Shown one piece after another: positions 52,101-60,320 of a stretch of DNA of 64,000 nt. Location: the NCBI RefSeq assembly GCF_025290835.2, contig NZ_JAOCQD020000001.1, positions 992,001 to 1,056,000 of the forward strand. Direction: 5' to 3'. The translations under genes were made by a program, and so were the position numbers. Origin of the DNA: Aquabacterium sp. OR-4. Its GTDB lineage: Bacteria > Pseudomonadota > Gammaproteobacteria > Burkholderiales > Burkholderiaceae_C. Each line of letters starts with the position of its first letter. Positions within the stretch are counted from its first letter, which is position 1. A model generated the notes under the pieces. The model worked only from the letters and a program-made list of their open reading frames with translations. It was not told the origin of the DNA and did not search any database.

Positions 52101-55100
52101 CCCACGGCGCTGCCGCCCCTGCCCTCGGGCCTGCCGCTGCCGGCCTTCGATCTGGGCCTGATGGCCGGCGAGGGGCTGGCAGCTGTCGAACCGGCCGATC
52201 TGACTCCGGCCCCGGCCGCCGCGCTGCCCGGCCTGCTCGAGCGCGTGCCCGACCTGCCCACCGCCGCCGATCTCGACTTCAGCCTGGCCCCCGCACTCGA
52301 CGACGACACCTCGGCCGCGCCCCTGCTGCCGCTGGAAGCCGCCGCGCCGGCCCCGCTGGCGCAGCCCGAGGCGATCGAGCTCACCCTGCCCGATCTCGAC
52401 CTGGCATCGCTGGACGGCGGCGCAGCGGCACTGCCGTCGGCCGACGCGCTGAATGGCGCGGCGACCGATCCGTTGCCGCTCCCCGAGGCCATCGAGGCCA
52501 TCGAGACCGTGGCCGCCGCCGAGGCCATCGAGCTGACTGACCTGCTGCTGCCTGCCGAGGCCGATCTGGCCCCGACCCAGCCGCTGCCCGGCGTGCCCGC
52601 CGGGCCGGCGCTCGACGTGCTGGTGGAACCGCCGGCGCCGATGGACGCCACGCTGCCGCTGCCCGCGCCCGATGCCGTGCCCGACCTGGTGCTCGACCTC
52701 GACACGCTGGCCGCCGAGCCGGCCGCCACGCCCCAGCCCACACCCGTGGCCGAGCCGGAACCCGTGCTGGCCGCCGAGCCCGAAGAGGCCTTCAAGCAGA
52801 TCGGCCCGCTGCGCATCGGCATCCCGCTGTTCAACATCTACCTCAACGAGGCCGACGAGCTGTCGCGCCGCCTGGGCGTGGAGCTGGCCGAGTGGTCGCA
52901 CGAGCTGCACCGCCCGGTGGGCGAAACCGCGGTGGCGCTGGCCCATTCGCTGGCCGGCAGCTCGGGCACGGTGGGTTATGCCGATCTGTCGCAGCTGGCG
53001 CGTGCGCTGGAACATGCGCTCGAGCGCGCCCAGGACCGCGGCCACGGCCATGCCGACGAAGCCGCCCTGTTCACCCGCGGCGGCGAAGAGATCCGCCGCC
53101 TGCTGCACCTGTTTGCCGCCGGCTTCCTGAACGCCCCCGAGGCCGAGCTGCTGCAGCAGCTGCAGGACGCCGCCCACGCCGCGCCCGAGCCGGCACTCAC
53201 CGACCTGGGCGCGCTGGACGGCGCCGAGCCCACCGCTCCGGGCGAACTGCCGGCCCTGGCGCAGGCCGACCAGGACGCGCCGGCCGAGCTGGCACCGGCC
53301 ACCCAGCCGGTGGCGCCGGTCGCCGCCGACCTGCCCGACCTGCCTGCCGCGCCCGCGATCGCCGAAGTCGCAGAAGTCGCCGAAGCCGCCATGCCGGCAC
53401 CGGTGGTGCCGTCGACGGTGGTGCCGGTGGTGCCGGCCGAGCTGGGCCGTGCGGCCCTGCTGCCCTTCACTGCCCTGCCCGAAGCGGCTGCGCCGGTGGC
53501 CACGCCGCTGCGCGATGCCGGCCCGGGCCTCGACGACGAGATCGACGCCGTCGACTCGCTCGACGAAGAGCTGTTCCCGGTGTTCGTCGAAGAAGGCCTG
53601 GAGCTGCTGCCGCAGCTGCACGGCCGCCTGCGCGACTGGAGCCAGCGCCCGGGCGATGGTGCCGCCGCGTCGGCCTGCATGCGCAGCCTGCACACCCTCA
53701 AGGGCAGTTCGCGCCTGGCCGGCGCGATGCACCTGGGCGAGATGGCCCACCGGCTGGAGAGCGCGGTGGCCCGCCAGGCCGCCCGCGGCGCCGCGGCCAC
53801 GGCCGCCGACATCGAACCGCTGATCGCCTACACCGACCTGCTGGAGGCCCATTTCGACCGGCTGCGCGGCGTGGCCCGCAGCGACGAGTCGCTCGACACG
53901 CGCTTCACCATGCCCGCCCTGCTGGCCGAGCTGCCGGCCGCGGTGCCGGTGGCGCGGCAGCCGGTGGCGCCGGTGCAGCCGGCGGCCATGCCCGCGCCGG
54001 CACCGCGCGTCGGCCCGGCCGCCGGGGGCGCGCCCTCGCGCCGCATCGACTGGCGCCAGTTCCAGGCAGCCGGCGTGTCGGCCGCCACCGCGCCGCAGGC
54101 CGACCGCAGCAGTGCCGCCACCGCGGCGCAGCACGGCAGCGTGCGGGTGCGCGTGCCGCTGCTCGACCGTCTGGTCAACCAGGCCGGCGAGGTGAGCTTC
54201 TCGCGCACCCGCATCGAAACCGATCTGCGCCAGTTCAAGGGCGCGCTGGTCGACCTGAACGAAAACCTGGAGCGCCTGCGCTCGCAGCTGCGCGACATCG
54301 AGCTGCAGGCCGAAAGCCAGATCGGCAGCCGGCTCGAGGCGGCGCGCGCTGCCGCGCAGCAGTTCGATCCGCTCGAGATGGACCGCTTCACGCGCTTCCA
54401 GGAACTCACGCGCATGATGGTCGAGTCGGTGTCCGACGTGGCCACCGTGCAGCGCGGCCTGCAGCGCACGCTGCAGTCGACCGAAGACGCGCTGGCCCAC
54501 CAGGCGCGCATGACGCGCGACATGCAGGACGACCTGCTGCGCACGCGCATGGTCGAGTTCGAGGGCCTGTCTGAGCGCCTTTACCGCGTGGTGCGCCAGG
54601 CGGCCAAGGAGACCGGCAAGCCGGTGCGCCTGGACATCGTGGGCGGCTCGATCGAAATCGACCGCGGCGTGCTCGACCGCATGACCCCGGCCTTTGAGCA
54701 CCTGCTGCGCAACAGCGTGGTGCACGGCATCGAGCCTGCCGCCGAGCGCGCGGCCGCCGGCAAGGACGCCACGGGCACGATCACGCTCGCCGTCAGCCAG
54801 CTCGGCAACGAGGTGGCGGTGGATGTGCGCGACGACGGCGGCGGCCTGCACCTGGACAAGATCCGCGAGCGCGCGCTGGCCCTCGGCCTGCTGGCACCCG
54901 ACGCCACGCCCGACGATGGCGAGCTGGCCAACCTGGTGTTCCAGCCCGGCTTCACCACCGCCGCCGCGCTGACCGATCTGGCCGGCCGCGGCGTGGGCAT
55001 GGACGTGGTGCGCACCGATGTCAACGCCATGGGCGGGCGCATCGAGACCGCCAGCGCGCCGGGCCAGGGCGCCAGCTTCAAGCTGGTGCTGCCGCTCACC

Positions 55101-55982
55101 ACCGCCGTCACGCAGGTGGTGATGCTGCGCTGCGGTGAGCGCACCGTGGCCGTGCCGTCGACGCTGGTCGAGACCGTCAAGCGCATTCCGGCCGACGAGC
55201 TGGCCCAGGCCTACGAGCGTGGCCTGGCCGCGCACGCCGGACGCGAGCTGCCGTTCTTCTGGCTCGACAGCCTGTTGCAGGGTTCGCCACGCGGCACGCT
55301 GGGCGGGCGCAGCGGCCAGTCGGTGGTGGTGCGCAGTGCCGACCAGCGCATCGTGCTGCATGTGGACGACGTGCTGGGCAACCAGGAAGTGGTCATCAAG
55401 CACCTGGGCCCGCAGCTGGCACGCCTGCCCGGCATGGTGGGCATGACGCTGCTGCCCTCGGGCCTGCCCGCGCCGATCTACAACCCGGTGGCGCTGGCCA
55501 CGCTGTACGGCGAGCATGCCCGCGCACAGGCCACCGAGTCGCAGCGCGAGGCCCGGCGCGCGGCGGCCGATGCGCGCCCGGCACCGGTGGTGGCCCAGGC
55601 GCCGATGGTGCTGGTGGTCGACGATTCGCTCACCGTGCGCCGCGTCACCCAGCGCCTGCTCGAGCGCGAGGGTTACCGCGTGACGGTGGCCAAGGATGGT
55701 CTGGACGCACTGGAAAAGCTCACCGGCGAGCTGCCATCGGTGATCCTGAGCGACATCGAAATGCCGCGCATGGACGGCTTCGACCTGGTGCGCAACCTGC
55801 GCAGCGACGAGCAGCTGACCCGCCTGCCGGTGATCATGATCACCTCGCGCATTGCGCAAAAGCACCGCGACTACGCCGCCGAACTGGGCGTCAACCACTA
55901 CCTCGGCAAGCCTTACGCCGAGGACGAGTTGCTGGCCCTGGTGGCGCGCTACGCGCGCAGCGGCGTGGCAGCCGCGGCCTGA
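49185..55982 (+). CDS. pilL: Hybrid chemosensory histidine kinase PilL/ChpA
   Basis: 2265 residues, the kinase of the pilus chemosensory system. The N-terminal 500 residues are helical with degenerate Hpt-like bundles. Three phosphotransfer domains keep the His: His840 in RRAFHTLKGSARM, His1254 in ALAHSLAGSSGTV and His1503 in MRSLHTLKGSSRL. The kinase core has the dimer helix, the N-box with Asn1843 (LLRNSVVHGIEP), VRDDGGGLHLDKI and GRGVGMDVVRTDV. A CheW domain (VTQVVMLRCGERTVAVPS) and a C-terminal receiver (Asp2190 in LSDIEMPRMDGF) follow. Long Ala/Pro/Leu/Glu linkers join the Hpt parts. It phosphorylates PilG and PilH. ATG at 49185; Pseudomonas ChpA (about 2470 residues) has more Hpt-type domains. 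Confidence 0.93.
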   Translation: MALNGDPVVQDDLSALSWVHDELRRSLDTAHKALRRYLKESGEGSDLDRVDPAVLRQARSQLHQSVGVLELVALGPAIELLRAAEAALQRLSAKTRLITPAAVDTIERGSFALLDYIGRRLAGKAVSPLALFPQYKALQELAGAIRIHPADLWPVPFTWRLLPAEAGLLPRHPDAGAIGEVESDLLALMRGAQPSVAARMSEVFAAIGAGTLQAAPHDRAHQQLATLWRLAAGFYEAQADGLLGPDVYSKRVGSQLLKQLRAGEDAEAAERLAHDLLYFCGQAAPRPGVPMSGGPGVRLAAVREVYGLRDAPPVDITVARLGRFDPAWMSQARKRVAAAKEVWSAVAGGDLARLPGLPEQFTLVADSLQRLYPDGGVLGQALQAAVQQTLASGAEPPAELAMEVATALLYVDASLDDADFDHPELVQRIHRLSQRIEQVRQQRDPGTLELWMEELYRRVSDRQTMGSVVAELRASLSEVEKNIDQYFRDPSQRSVLIPVPGQLGSMRGVLSVLGLDQASQAVLRMRDDVAALAETEVDPQRAIEAGTFDRLADNLGALSFLIDMVAVQPQMAKSLFRFDVHTGSLSAVMAREDRPSGFGELDARHEQAQRQAPRDTDALAVTLDFDRMVKQARVQQRAAHPEQGRQGLPLMHLDEPPTQPHGVHPTSADVGSTLRFDRGTDIATVRLERPTEIDDERTIQLPRRHLDDEAKTIQLERRPTPADEGQGATQPHFPSAWGDDDRTLQIPRAAAFDDDQATTIQLPRRDTPAAQPPGHAATVPAPMPPAAPLVDSGLEDDPEMREIFLEEAAEVLQSAGEGLQALQIRHDDHAAMTTVRRAFHTLKGSARMVGLRRFGEASWACEQLYNTRLAEHHGADTDLREFTAEALAYIGDWVSALTAGDASAFDPDVVAHPADALRISHRRLPLGAVLPAEPVADATLPAPAEALPEAQALAPAAPTAPAAPAIPAAGAAPTALPPLPSGLPLPAFDLGLMAGEGLAAVEPADLTPAPAAALPGLLERVPDLPTAADLDFSLAPALDDDTSAAPLLPLEAAAPAPLAQPEAIELTLPDLDLASLDGGAAALPSADALNGAATDPLPLPEAIEAIETVAAAEAIELTDLLLPAEADLAPTQPLPGVPAGPALDVLVEPPAPMDATLPLPAPDAVPDLVLDLDTLAAEPAATPQPTPVAEPEPVLAAEPEEAFKQIGPLRIGIPLFNIYLNEADELSRRLGVELAEWSHELHRPVGETAVALAHSLAGSSGTVGYADLSQLARALEHALERAQDRGHGHADEAALFTRGGEEIRRLLHLFAAGFLNAPEAELLQQLQDAAHAAPEPALTDLGALDGAEPTAPGELPALAQADQDAPAELAPATQPVAPVAADLPDLPAAPAIAEVAEVAEAAMPAPVVPSTVVPVVPAELGRAALLPFTALPEAAAPVATPLRDAGPGLDDEIDAVDSLDEELFPVFVEEGLELLPQLHGRLRDWSQRPGDGAAASACMRSLHTLKGSSRLAGAMHLGEMAHRLESAVARQAARGAAATAADIEPLIAYTDLLEAHFDRLRGVARSDESLDTRFTMPALLAELPAAVPVARQPVAPVQPAAMPAPAPRVGPAAGGAPSRRIDWRQFQAAGVSAATAPQADRSSAATAAQHGSVRVRVPLLDRLVNQAGEVSFSRTRIETDLRQFKGALVDLNENLERLRSQLRDIELQAESQIGSRLEAARAAAQQFDPLEMDRFTRFQELTRMMVESVSDVATVQRGLQRTLQSTEDALAHQARMTRDMQDDLLRTRMVEFEGLSERLYRVVRQAAKETGKPVRLDIVGGSIEIDRGVLDRMTPAFEHLLRNSVVHGIEPAAERAAAGKDATGTITLAVSQLGNEVAVDVRDDGGGLHLDKIRERALALGLLAPDATPDDGELANLVFQPGFTTAAALTDLAGRGVGMDVVRTDVNAMGGRIETASAPGQGASFKLVLPLTTAVTQVVMLRCGERTVAVPSTLVETVKRIPADELAQAYERGLAAHAGRELPFFWLDSLLQGSPRGTLGGRSGQSVVVRSADQRIVLHVDDVLGNQEVVIKHLGPQLARLPGMVGMTLLPSGLPAPIYNPVALATLYGEHARAQATESQREARRAAADARPAPVVAQAPMVLVVDDSLTVRRVTQRLLEREGYRVTVAKDGLDALEKLTGELPSVILSDIEMPRMDGFDLVRNLRSDEQLTRLPVIMITSRIAQKHRDYAAELGVNHYLGKPYAEDELLALVARYARSGVAAAA

Positions 55983-55996
55983 ACCCGGCGCTGCGC

Positions 55997-56011
55997 CCGG
56001 CCGGCGGCCGG
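55997..56011. terminator. Weak candidate terminator between pilL and photolyase
   Basis: CCGGCC and GGCCGG around GGC, in the 54-base gap between convergent genes. Short stem, no T-tract. Confidence 0.25.
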
Positions 56012-56036
56012 TGCGCCGCGCGCGATCCGCTGCCGA

Positions 56037-57590
56037 TCAGCTGCCGATGGCGCGTGACTTCACCACCGCAAAGCGCGCCAGCGTCTGCTCGCGCGCGGCG
56101 GCGTGGTCGACGATGGGGGCCGGGTAGTCGCGGCCCAGCACCACGCCGGCGGCGGCCAGGTCGACCGGCCGCGCCTGCCAGGGTGCATGGATCAGCTTGG
56201 GTGCCAGCCGTGCCAGCTGCGGCAGGTAGCGCTGGATGAAGCGGCCCTCGGGGTCGAAGCGCTCGCTCTGGCTGACCGGGTTGAAGATGCGGAAATAGGG
56301 CTGCGCATCGCAGCCGGTGGAGGCCGCCCACTGCCAGCCGCCGTTGTTGGCGGCCAGGTCGAAGTCGTTCAGGTGGATGGCGAAATAGGCCTCGCCGCGG
56401 CGCCAGTCCAGCCCCAGGTCCTTGGTCAGAAAGCTGGCCACCACCATGCGCAGGCGGTTGTGCATGTAGCCGGTCTGGTTGAGCTGGGCCATGGCGGCGT
56501 CCACCAGCGGGTAGCCGGTGCGGCCCTCGCACCAGGCGGCAAACAGCGCCTCGGCCTGTTTGCCGTGCTCCCAGCGGATGGCGTCGTACTCGGGCCGGAA
56601 GGCGTGGCCCACCACGCGCGGGTGGTGGTGCAGCACCTGGTGGTAGAAGTCGCGCCAGATCAGCTCGCTGAGCCACACCTCGGCGCCGCGCGAGCCACCG
56701 CGCATGCGGTCCCAGGCCTCGCGCGCCAGGCGGCGGATCGACACCGTGCCGAAGCGCAGGTGCGTGCTCAGGTAGCTGGGGCCCTTCACGGCCGGGTAGT
56801 CGCGCGCGTCGTGGTAGCCGTCGATGCGCTGCTCGAGAAAATCGTCCAGCAGCTCCAGCGCGCCGGTGCTGCCGGTGGGCAGCTTCAGCTGGTGCAGATT
56901 GGTCGGCAAAAAGCCGATGTCGGCCAGCGTGGGCACCGCCAGCGCCAGGGCCGGCGGGCGCGGCGCCAGGTGGCGGGCATGGCGGGCCACCGGGTAGGGG
57001 CGCAGGTAGAAGCCGTCGCCACGCGGGTGGCCGGCGGCGCCCAGCTTCTTCAGCCAGGCGTTCTTGTAGGGCGTGAACACGCCATACGGGCTGCCGGTGG
57101 CGGTGAGCACCTCGCTGCGCTCGAACACGGTCACGTCCTTGGCCGTGTGCAGCACGATGCCGGCATCGGCCAGGCGGCCGCGCACCTTGGCGTCACGGGT
57201 CAGCGCGGCGGGTTCGTCGTCGTGGGCGCAGTAGACAGCCTGCACGCCCAGCTCGGCGGCCAGTGCGGGCAGTTCGGTGTCGGCATGGCCGTGGCGCACG
57301 ATCAGGCCGGCGCCCTCGACACCATGCGCCTGGCCCAGCGCGCGCAGCTGGGCGTCCAGATCCACCAGGCTGTCGCGGATGAACTCCACACGGCGGTCGG
57401 CCTGGCGGCCCGCGGCTTGCAGGGCATCGAGGATGCTGCGGTCGAACACGAAGGCGCAATACACCTGCCGCGCCTGGGTGAGCGCGTGGTACAGCGCGGC
57501 GTGGTCGTCAACGCGCAGGTCGCGGCGAAACCACACCAGCGCGCGTGGCAGGTCGGGCTGGGGTGGGTGAGCGTGGGGGGCGGTGGTCAC
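56037..57590 (-). CDS. phrB: Deoxyribodipyrimidine photolyase (class I)
   Basis: 517 residues. It repairs UV pyrimidine dimers using blue light and FADH-. The N-terminal antenna domain begins ALVWFRRDLRVDDHAALYHA. The C-terminal FAD domain shows GPSYLSTHLRFGTVSIR, ELIWRDFYHQVLHHHP, GRTGYPLVDAAMAQLNQTGYMHNRLRM and LNDFDLAANNGGWQWAASTGCDAQPYFRIFNP, all diagnostic. The start is uncertain: the GTG at 57590 is preferred because it lies close to the fold and outside the divergent yqgE gene. ATG codons further upstream (57627, 57680) would run into yqgE. It converges on pilL. Confidence 0.92.
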   Translation of the reverse strand: MTTAPHAHPPQPDLPRALVWFRRDLRVDDHAALYHALTQARQVYCAFVFDRSILDALQAAGRQADRRVEFIRDSLVDLDAQLRALGQAHGVEGAGLIVRHGHADTELPALAAELGVQAVYCAHDDEPAALTRDAKVRGRLADAGIVLHTAKDVTVFERSEVLTATGSPYGVFTPYKNAWLKKLGAAGHPRGDGFYLRPYPVARHARHLAPRPPALALAVPTLADIGFLPTNLHQLKLPTGSTGALELLDDFLEQRIDGYHDARDYPAVKGPSYLSTHLRFGTVSIRRLAREAWDRMRGGSRGAEVWLSELIWRDFYHQVLHHHPRVVGHAFRPEYDAIRWEHGKQAEALFAAWCEGRTGYPLVDAAMAQLNQTGYMHNRLRMVVASFLTKDLGLDWRRGEAYFAIHLNDFDLAANNGGWQWAASTGCDAQPYFRIFNPVSQSERFDPEGRFIQRYLPQLARLAPKLIHAPWQARPVDLAAAGVVLGRDYPAPIVDHAAAREQTLARFAVVKSRAIGS

Positions 57591-57611
57591 GGGCAGGAGT
57601 GTGGCGCAACT

Positions 57612-57617
57612 TAGAAT
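57612..57617 (+). promoter_or_regulatory. Candidate -10 of the yqgE-pyr gene cluster
   Basis: TAGAAT lies just 8 bases before the yqgE start codon, so the mRNA would be nearly leaderless. No clear -35 is seen at the expected distance. A stronger promoter could lie inside the photolyase gene. Confidence 0.25.
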
Positions 57618-57624
57618 CCCCGCC

Positions 57625-58200
57625 ATGTCTGCGGACCGCCTGAACCTTGCGAACCAGTTCCTGATCGCCATGCCCGGCATGGCCGACGATACGTTTGCGG
57701 GCGCCGTGGTCTACCTGTGCGAGCACACCGAGAAGGGTGCGCTGGGCCTGGTGATCAACAAGCCCATCGACATCAAGCTGAAGAACCTGTTCGAGAAGGT
57801 CGAGATCGAGCTGCACCAGCCGGCGCTGGCCGAGCAGCCGGTGTTTTTTGGCGGGCCGGTGCAGACCGAGCGTGGTTTCGTGCTGCACGAGCAGCGCAGC
57901 GGTGCCGAACCCTACAGCTCCACGCTGGCCATCCCCGGCGGCCTGGAGATGACCACCAGCAAGGACGTGCTCGAGGACATGGCCCATGGCGCCGGCCCGC
58001 GGCGCATGCTGGTCACGCTGGGCTACAGCGGCTGGGCGGCCGGGCAGCTGGAGGAAGAGCTGGGCCGCAACGGCTGGCTCACCGTGGATGCCTGCCCCGA
58101 GATCCTCTTCGAGGCGCCGATCGACAAGCGTTACGAGCGCGCCGTGGCCCTGCTGGGCTTTGATCCGCTGATGCTGTCGCAAGAGGCGGGGCACGCGTGA
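57625..58200 (+). CDS. YqgE/AlgH family protein
   Basis: 191 residues. The YqgE/AlgH fold is clear from [56 protein letters not shown] and [21 protein letters not shown]. Its biochemical role is not known; AlgH was named for an effect on alginate genes in Pseudomonas. It is almost always next to ruvX in gamma- and betaproteobacteria. ATG at 57625. The stop codon overlaps the ruvX GTG start by four bases, showing translational coupling. Confidence 0.92.
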   Translation: MSADRLNLANQFLIAMPGMADDTFAGAVVYLCEHTEKGALGLVINKPIDIKLKNLFEKVEIELHQPALAEQPVFFGGPVQTERGFVLHEQRSGAEPYSSTLAIPGGLEMTTSKDVLEDMAHGAGPRRMLVTLGYSGWAAGQLEEELGRNGWLTVDACPEILFEAPIDKRYERAVALLGFDPLMLSQEAGHA

Positions 58201-58646
58201 AGGCAGGCCCTGCCACGATGTCGCCGCCCCGCAACCTGCAGTACCTGGCTTTCGACTTCGGCACCAAGCGCGTGGGCGTGGCCACCGGCAACACGGTGAT
58301 CGGCCGCGCCAGTGCGCTGGCCACCATCGCCGCCGAGGGCGACGCGCGTTTCGCCAGGATCGGCGCGCTGATCGCCGAATGGCGCCCCGACGCCCTGGTG
58401 GTGGGCGTGCCCCGCCACCCCGACGGCGCCCCGCACGAGAACACCCAGCGCGCGCAGCGCTTTGCGCGCCAGCTGCACGGCCGCTTTCGCCTGCCGGTGC
58501 ACGAGGTCGACGAGCGCTACACCACGGTCGAGGCCATCGCCGCCGGCGCCGCCGATGTGGATGCCGCCTCGGCCGCCGTGATCCTCGACCAGTACCTGAA
58601 CCCGATGCCCACCCCTTCCACCTCGCAAGGCAGCGACACCGAATGA
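58197..58646 (+). CDS. ruvX: Putative pre-16S rRNA nuclease / RuvX (YqgF)
   Basis: 149 residues with an RNase H-like fold: [19 protein letters not shown] has the first catalytic Asp, [12 protein letters not shown] the second strand and [13 protein letters not shown] the Glu/Asp pair. [10 protein letters not shown] holds the final Asp. It helps mature the 5' end of 16S rRNA and was also proposed as a Holliday-junction resolvase. The start is taken as the GTG at 58197 overlapping yqgE; an ATG at 58218 (MSPPRN) fits equally well. The stop overlaps the pyrR start (ATGA). Confidence 0.9.
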   Translation: MKAGPATMSPPRNLQYLAFDFGTKRVGVATGNTVIGRASALATIAAEGDARFARIGALIAEWRPDALVVGVPRHPDGAPHENTQRAQRFARQLHGRFRLPVHEVDERYTTVEAIAAGAADVDAASAAVILDQYLNPMPTPSTSQGSDTE

Positions 58647-59149
58647 GCACCCTGACCCTCGATGCCGAGGCGCTGTATGCCGAACTGCGCACCGGCGTGC
58701 GCCCGCTGATGCGGCCCGACACCCTGCTGCTGGGCGTGTGGTCGGGCGGCGCCTGGCTGGCCGAGCGCCTGGCCGCCGACCTGGGCCTGGCCGCCAGGCC
58801 CGGCGTGATCAGCAGCGCGCTGCACCGCGACGACTTCGGCGCCCGCGGCCTGGCCAGCGGCACCGATGCCACCAAGATCCCGTATGCGGTGGACGGCGCC
58901 CACATCCTGCTGCTCGACGACGTGCTCTACACCGGCCGCACCATCCGCGCGGTGATCAACGAGCTGTTCGACTTTGGCCGCCCGGCCAGCGTCACGCTGG
59001 CGGTGCTGGTGGACCGCGGCGGCCGCCAGCTGCCCATCGCCGCCGCCTATGCCGCGGCCAAGCTGGCGCTGCCGGCCTCGCAGAAGCTGGCGCTGGCGCG
59101 CGGTGCCGACGGCCGCTTCACGTTCTCGATCGAAGGCGAGGTGACATGA
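58643..59149 (+). CDS. pyrR: PyrR-like uracil phosphoribosyltransferase/regulator
   Basis: 168 residues of the type I phosphoribosyltransferase fold. The PRPP site is [21 protein letters not shown], the first loop [15 protein letters not shown], and [17 protein letters not shown] is typical of PyrR. In Gram-positive bacteria PyrR binds pyr mRNA; in betaproteobacteria it sits before pyrB and may act as an enzyme or regulator. No PyrR RNA-binding leader was recognised here. ATG at 58643 overlaps the ruvX stop. It is followed by a 135-base gap with a REP-like repeat before pyrB. Confidence 0.9.
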   Translation: MSTLTLDAEALYAELRTGVRPLMRPDTLLLGVWSGGAWLAERLAADLGLAARPGVISSALHRDDFGARGLASGTDATKIPYAVDGAHILLLDDVLYTGRTIRAVINELFDFGRPASVTLAVLVDRGGRQLPIAAAYAAAKLALPASQKLALARGADGRFTFSIEGEVT

Positions 59150-59284
59150 CCCGCCCCGAAGCGCCTTCGGCACCTCCCTCCAGGGGGCACCGCCAGCGGC
59201 CCGGCGAAGCCGGTTCCGCGGCGGTCGCTGGGTTGCGACCGATTCATGCGACGTGGGTGCCGCTTGGCAGCATGGAGAACAGAG
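59150..59284. other. pyrR-pyrB intergenic region with REP-like sequence
   Basis: The first half carries GAAGCGCCTTC and a CCCTCC-AGGGGG element that could fold, a style of intergenic repeat common in Burkholderiales. The end holds the pyrB ribosome site (GGAGA at 59274). A small transcript or attenuator cannot be ruled out, but no terminator-antiterminator pair is evident. Confidence 0.35.
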
Positions 59285-60247
59285 ATGCTCAATAAGCGCA
59301 ATCCGCAGCTCAACCGCAACGGCGAGCTGATCCACCTGCTGTCCATCGAGGGCCTGCCGCGCGATGTGGTGAGCAACATCCTCGACACCGCCGGCACCTT
59401 TCTCAGCGTCAACGACCGCGAGGTCAAGAAGGTGCCGCTGCTGCGCGGCAAGAGCGTGTTCAACCTGTTCTTCGAGAACAGCACGCGCACCCGCACCACC
59501 TTCGAGATCGCGGCCAAGCGGCTGTCCGCCGACGTCATCAACCTCGACATCGCCAAGAGCAGCGCGGCCAAGGGCGAGAGCCTGCTCGACACCATCGCCA
59601 ACCTCAGCGCGATGCATGCCGACATGTTTGTGGTGCGCCACAGCGAGAGCGGCGCGCCCTACCTGATCGCCCAGCACTGCGCGCCGCATGTGCATGTGGT
59701 CAACGCCGGCGATGGCCGCCACGCCCACCCCACCCAGGGCCTGCTGGACATGTACACGATCCGGCACTTCAAGAAGGACTTCACCCAGCTGAGTGTGGCC
59801 ATCGTCGGCGACATCGTGCACAGCCGCGTGGCGCGCTCGGACATCCATGCCCTCACCACGCTGGGTGTGCCCGACATCCGCGCCGTGGGCCCCAAGACCC
59901 TGGTGCCGGGCGATCTGCGCGACATGGGTGTGCGGGTGTGCCACGACATGGCCGAGGGCATTCGCGGGGCCGACGTGATCATCATGCTGCGCCTGCAAAA
60001 CGAGCGCATGAGCGGCGCCATGCTGCCGAGTGCCGGCGAGTTCTTCAAGAACTACGGCCTCACCGACGACAAGCTGGCACTGGCCAAGCCCGATGCCATC
60101 GTGATGCACCCGGGCCCGATCAACCGCGGCGTGGAGATCGACTCGTCGGTGGCCGACGGCACGCACAGCGTGATCCTGCCGCAGGTGACCTTCGGCATCG
60201 CCGTGCGCATGGCCGTGATGTCCATCATTGCCGGGAATGAGGCATGA
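59285..60247 (+). CDS. pyrB: Aspartate carbamoyltransferase catalytic subunit
   Basis: 320 residues. It joins carbamoyl phosphate and aspartate, the first committed step of pyrimidine synthesis. [23 protein letters not shown] is the carbamoyl-phosphate site, and [43 protein letters not shown] and [12 protein letters not shown] are the aspartate-side motifs. The ATG at 59285 has GGAGA seven bases upstream. No regulatory subunit (pyrI) follows; instead a non-catalytic dihydroorotase homologue does, as in Pseudomonas, where the two form a dodecamer. Confidence 0.96.
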   Translation: MLNKRNPQLNRNGELIHLLSIEGLPRDVVSNILDTAGTFLSVNDREVKKVPLLRGKSVFNLFFENSTRTRTTFEIAAKRLSADVINLDIAKSSAAKGESLLDTIANLSAMHADMFVVRHSESGAPYLIAQHCAPHVHVVNAGDGRHAHPTQGLLDMYTIRHFKKDFTQLSVAIVGDIVHSRVARSDIHALTTLGVPDIRAVGPKTLVPGDLRDMGVRVCHDMAEGIRGADVIIMLRLQNERMSGAMLPSAGEFFKNYGLTDDKLALAKPDAIVMHPGPINRGVEIDSSVADGTHSVILPQVTFGIAVRMAVMSIIAGNEA

Positions 60248-60274
60248 GCCCCCTGACTCACTATCGTTCGTCGC

Positions 60275-60316
60275 CCCCCGAGGGGGTGTGCCTCCTTGAG
60301 GCGGCTCGGCGGAGGC
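60275..60316. repeat. Hairpins before pyrC', one able to hide its ribosome site
   Basis: CCCCC-GA-GGGGG (60275-60286) is a REP-like hairpin. GCCTCC (60290-60295) is complementary to GGAGGC (60311-60316), which contains the pyrC' ribosome-binding site GGAGG. In the RNA these arms could pair and reduce translation of pyrC'. CCTC at 60291 can alternatively pair with GAGG at 60298. Confidence 0.5.
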
Positions 60317-60320
60317 ACGC

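Noticed and set aside
49158..55898. A 2246-codon open frame antisense to pilL
   Set aside because: Such giant antisense frames are common in high-G+C DNA with strong codon bias; the translation is a low-complexity Arg/Gly/His/Gln-rich sequence without domains, while the forward frame has clear Hpt, kinase and receiver motifs.
57591..57680. Longer photolyase N-terminus starting at 57627 or 57680
   Set aside because: It would overlap the divergent yqgE start and its likely promoter, and the extra residues do not match photolyases.
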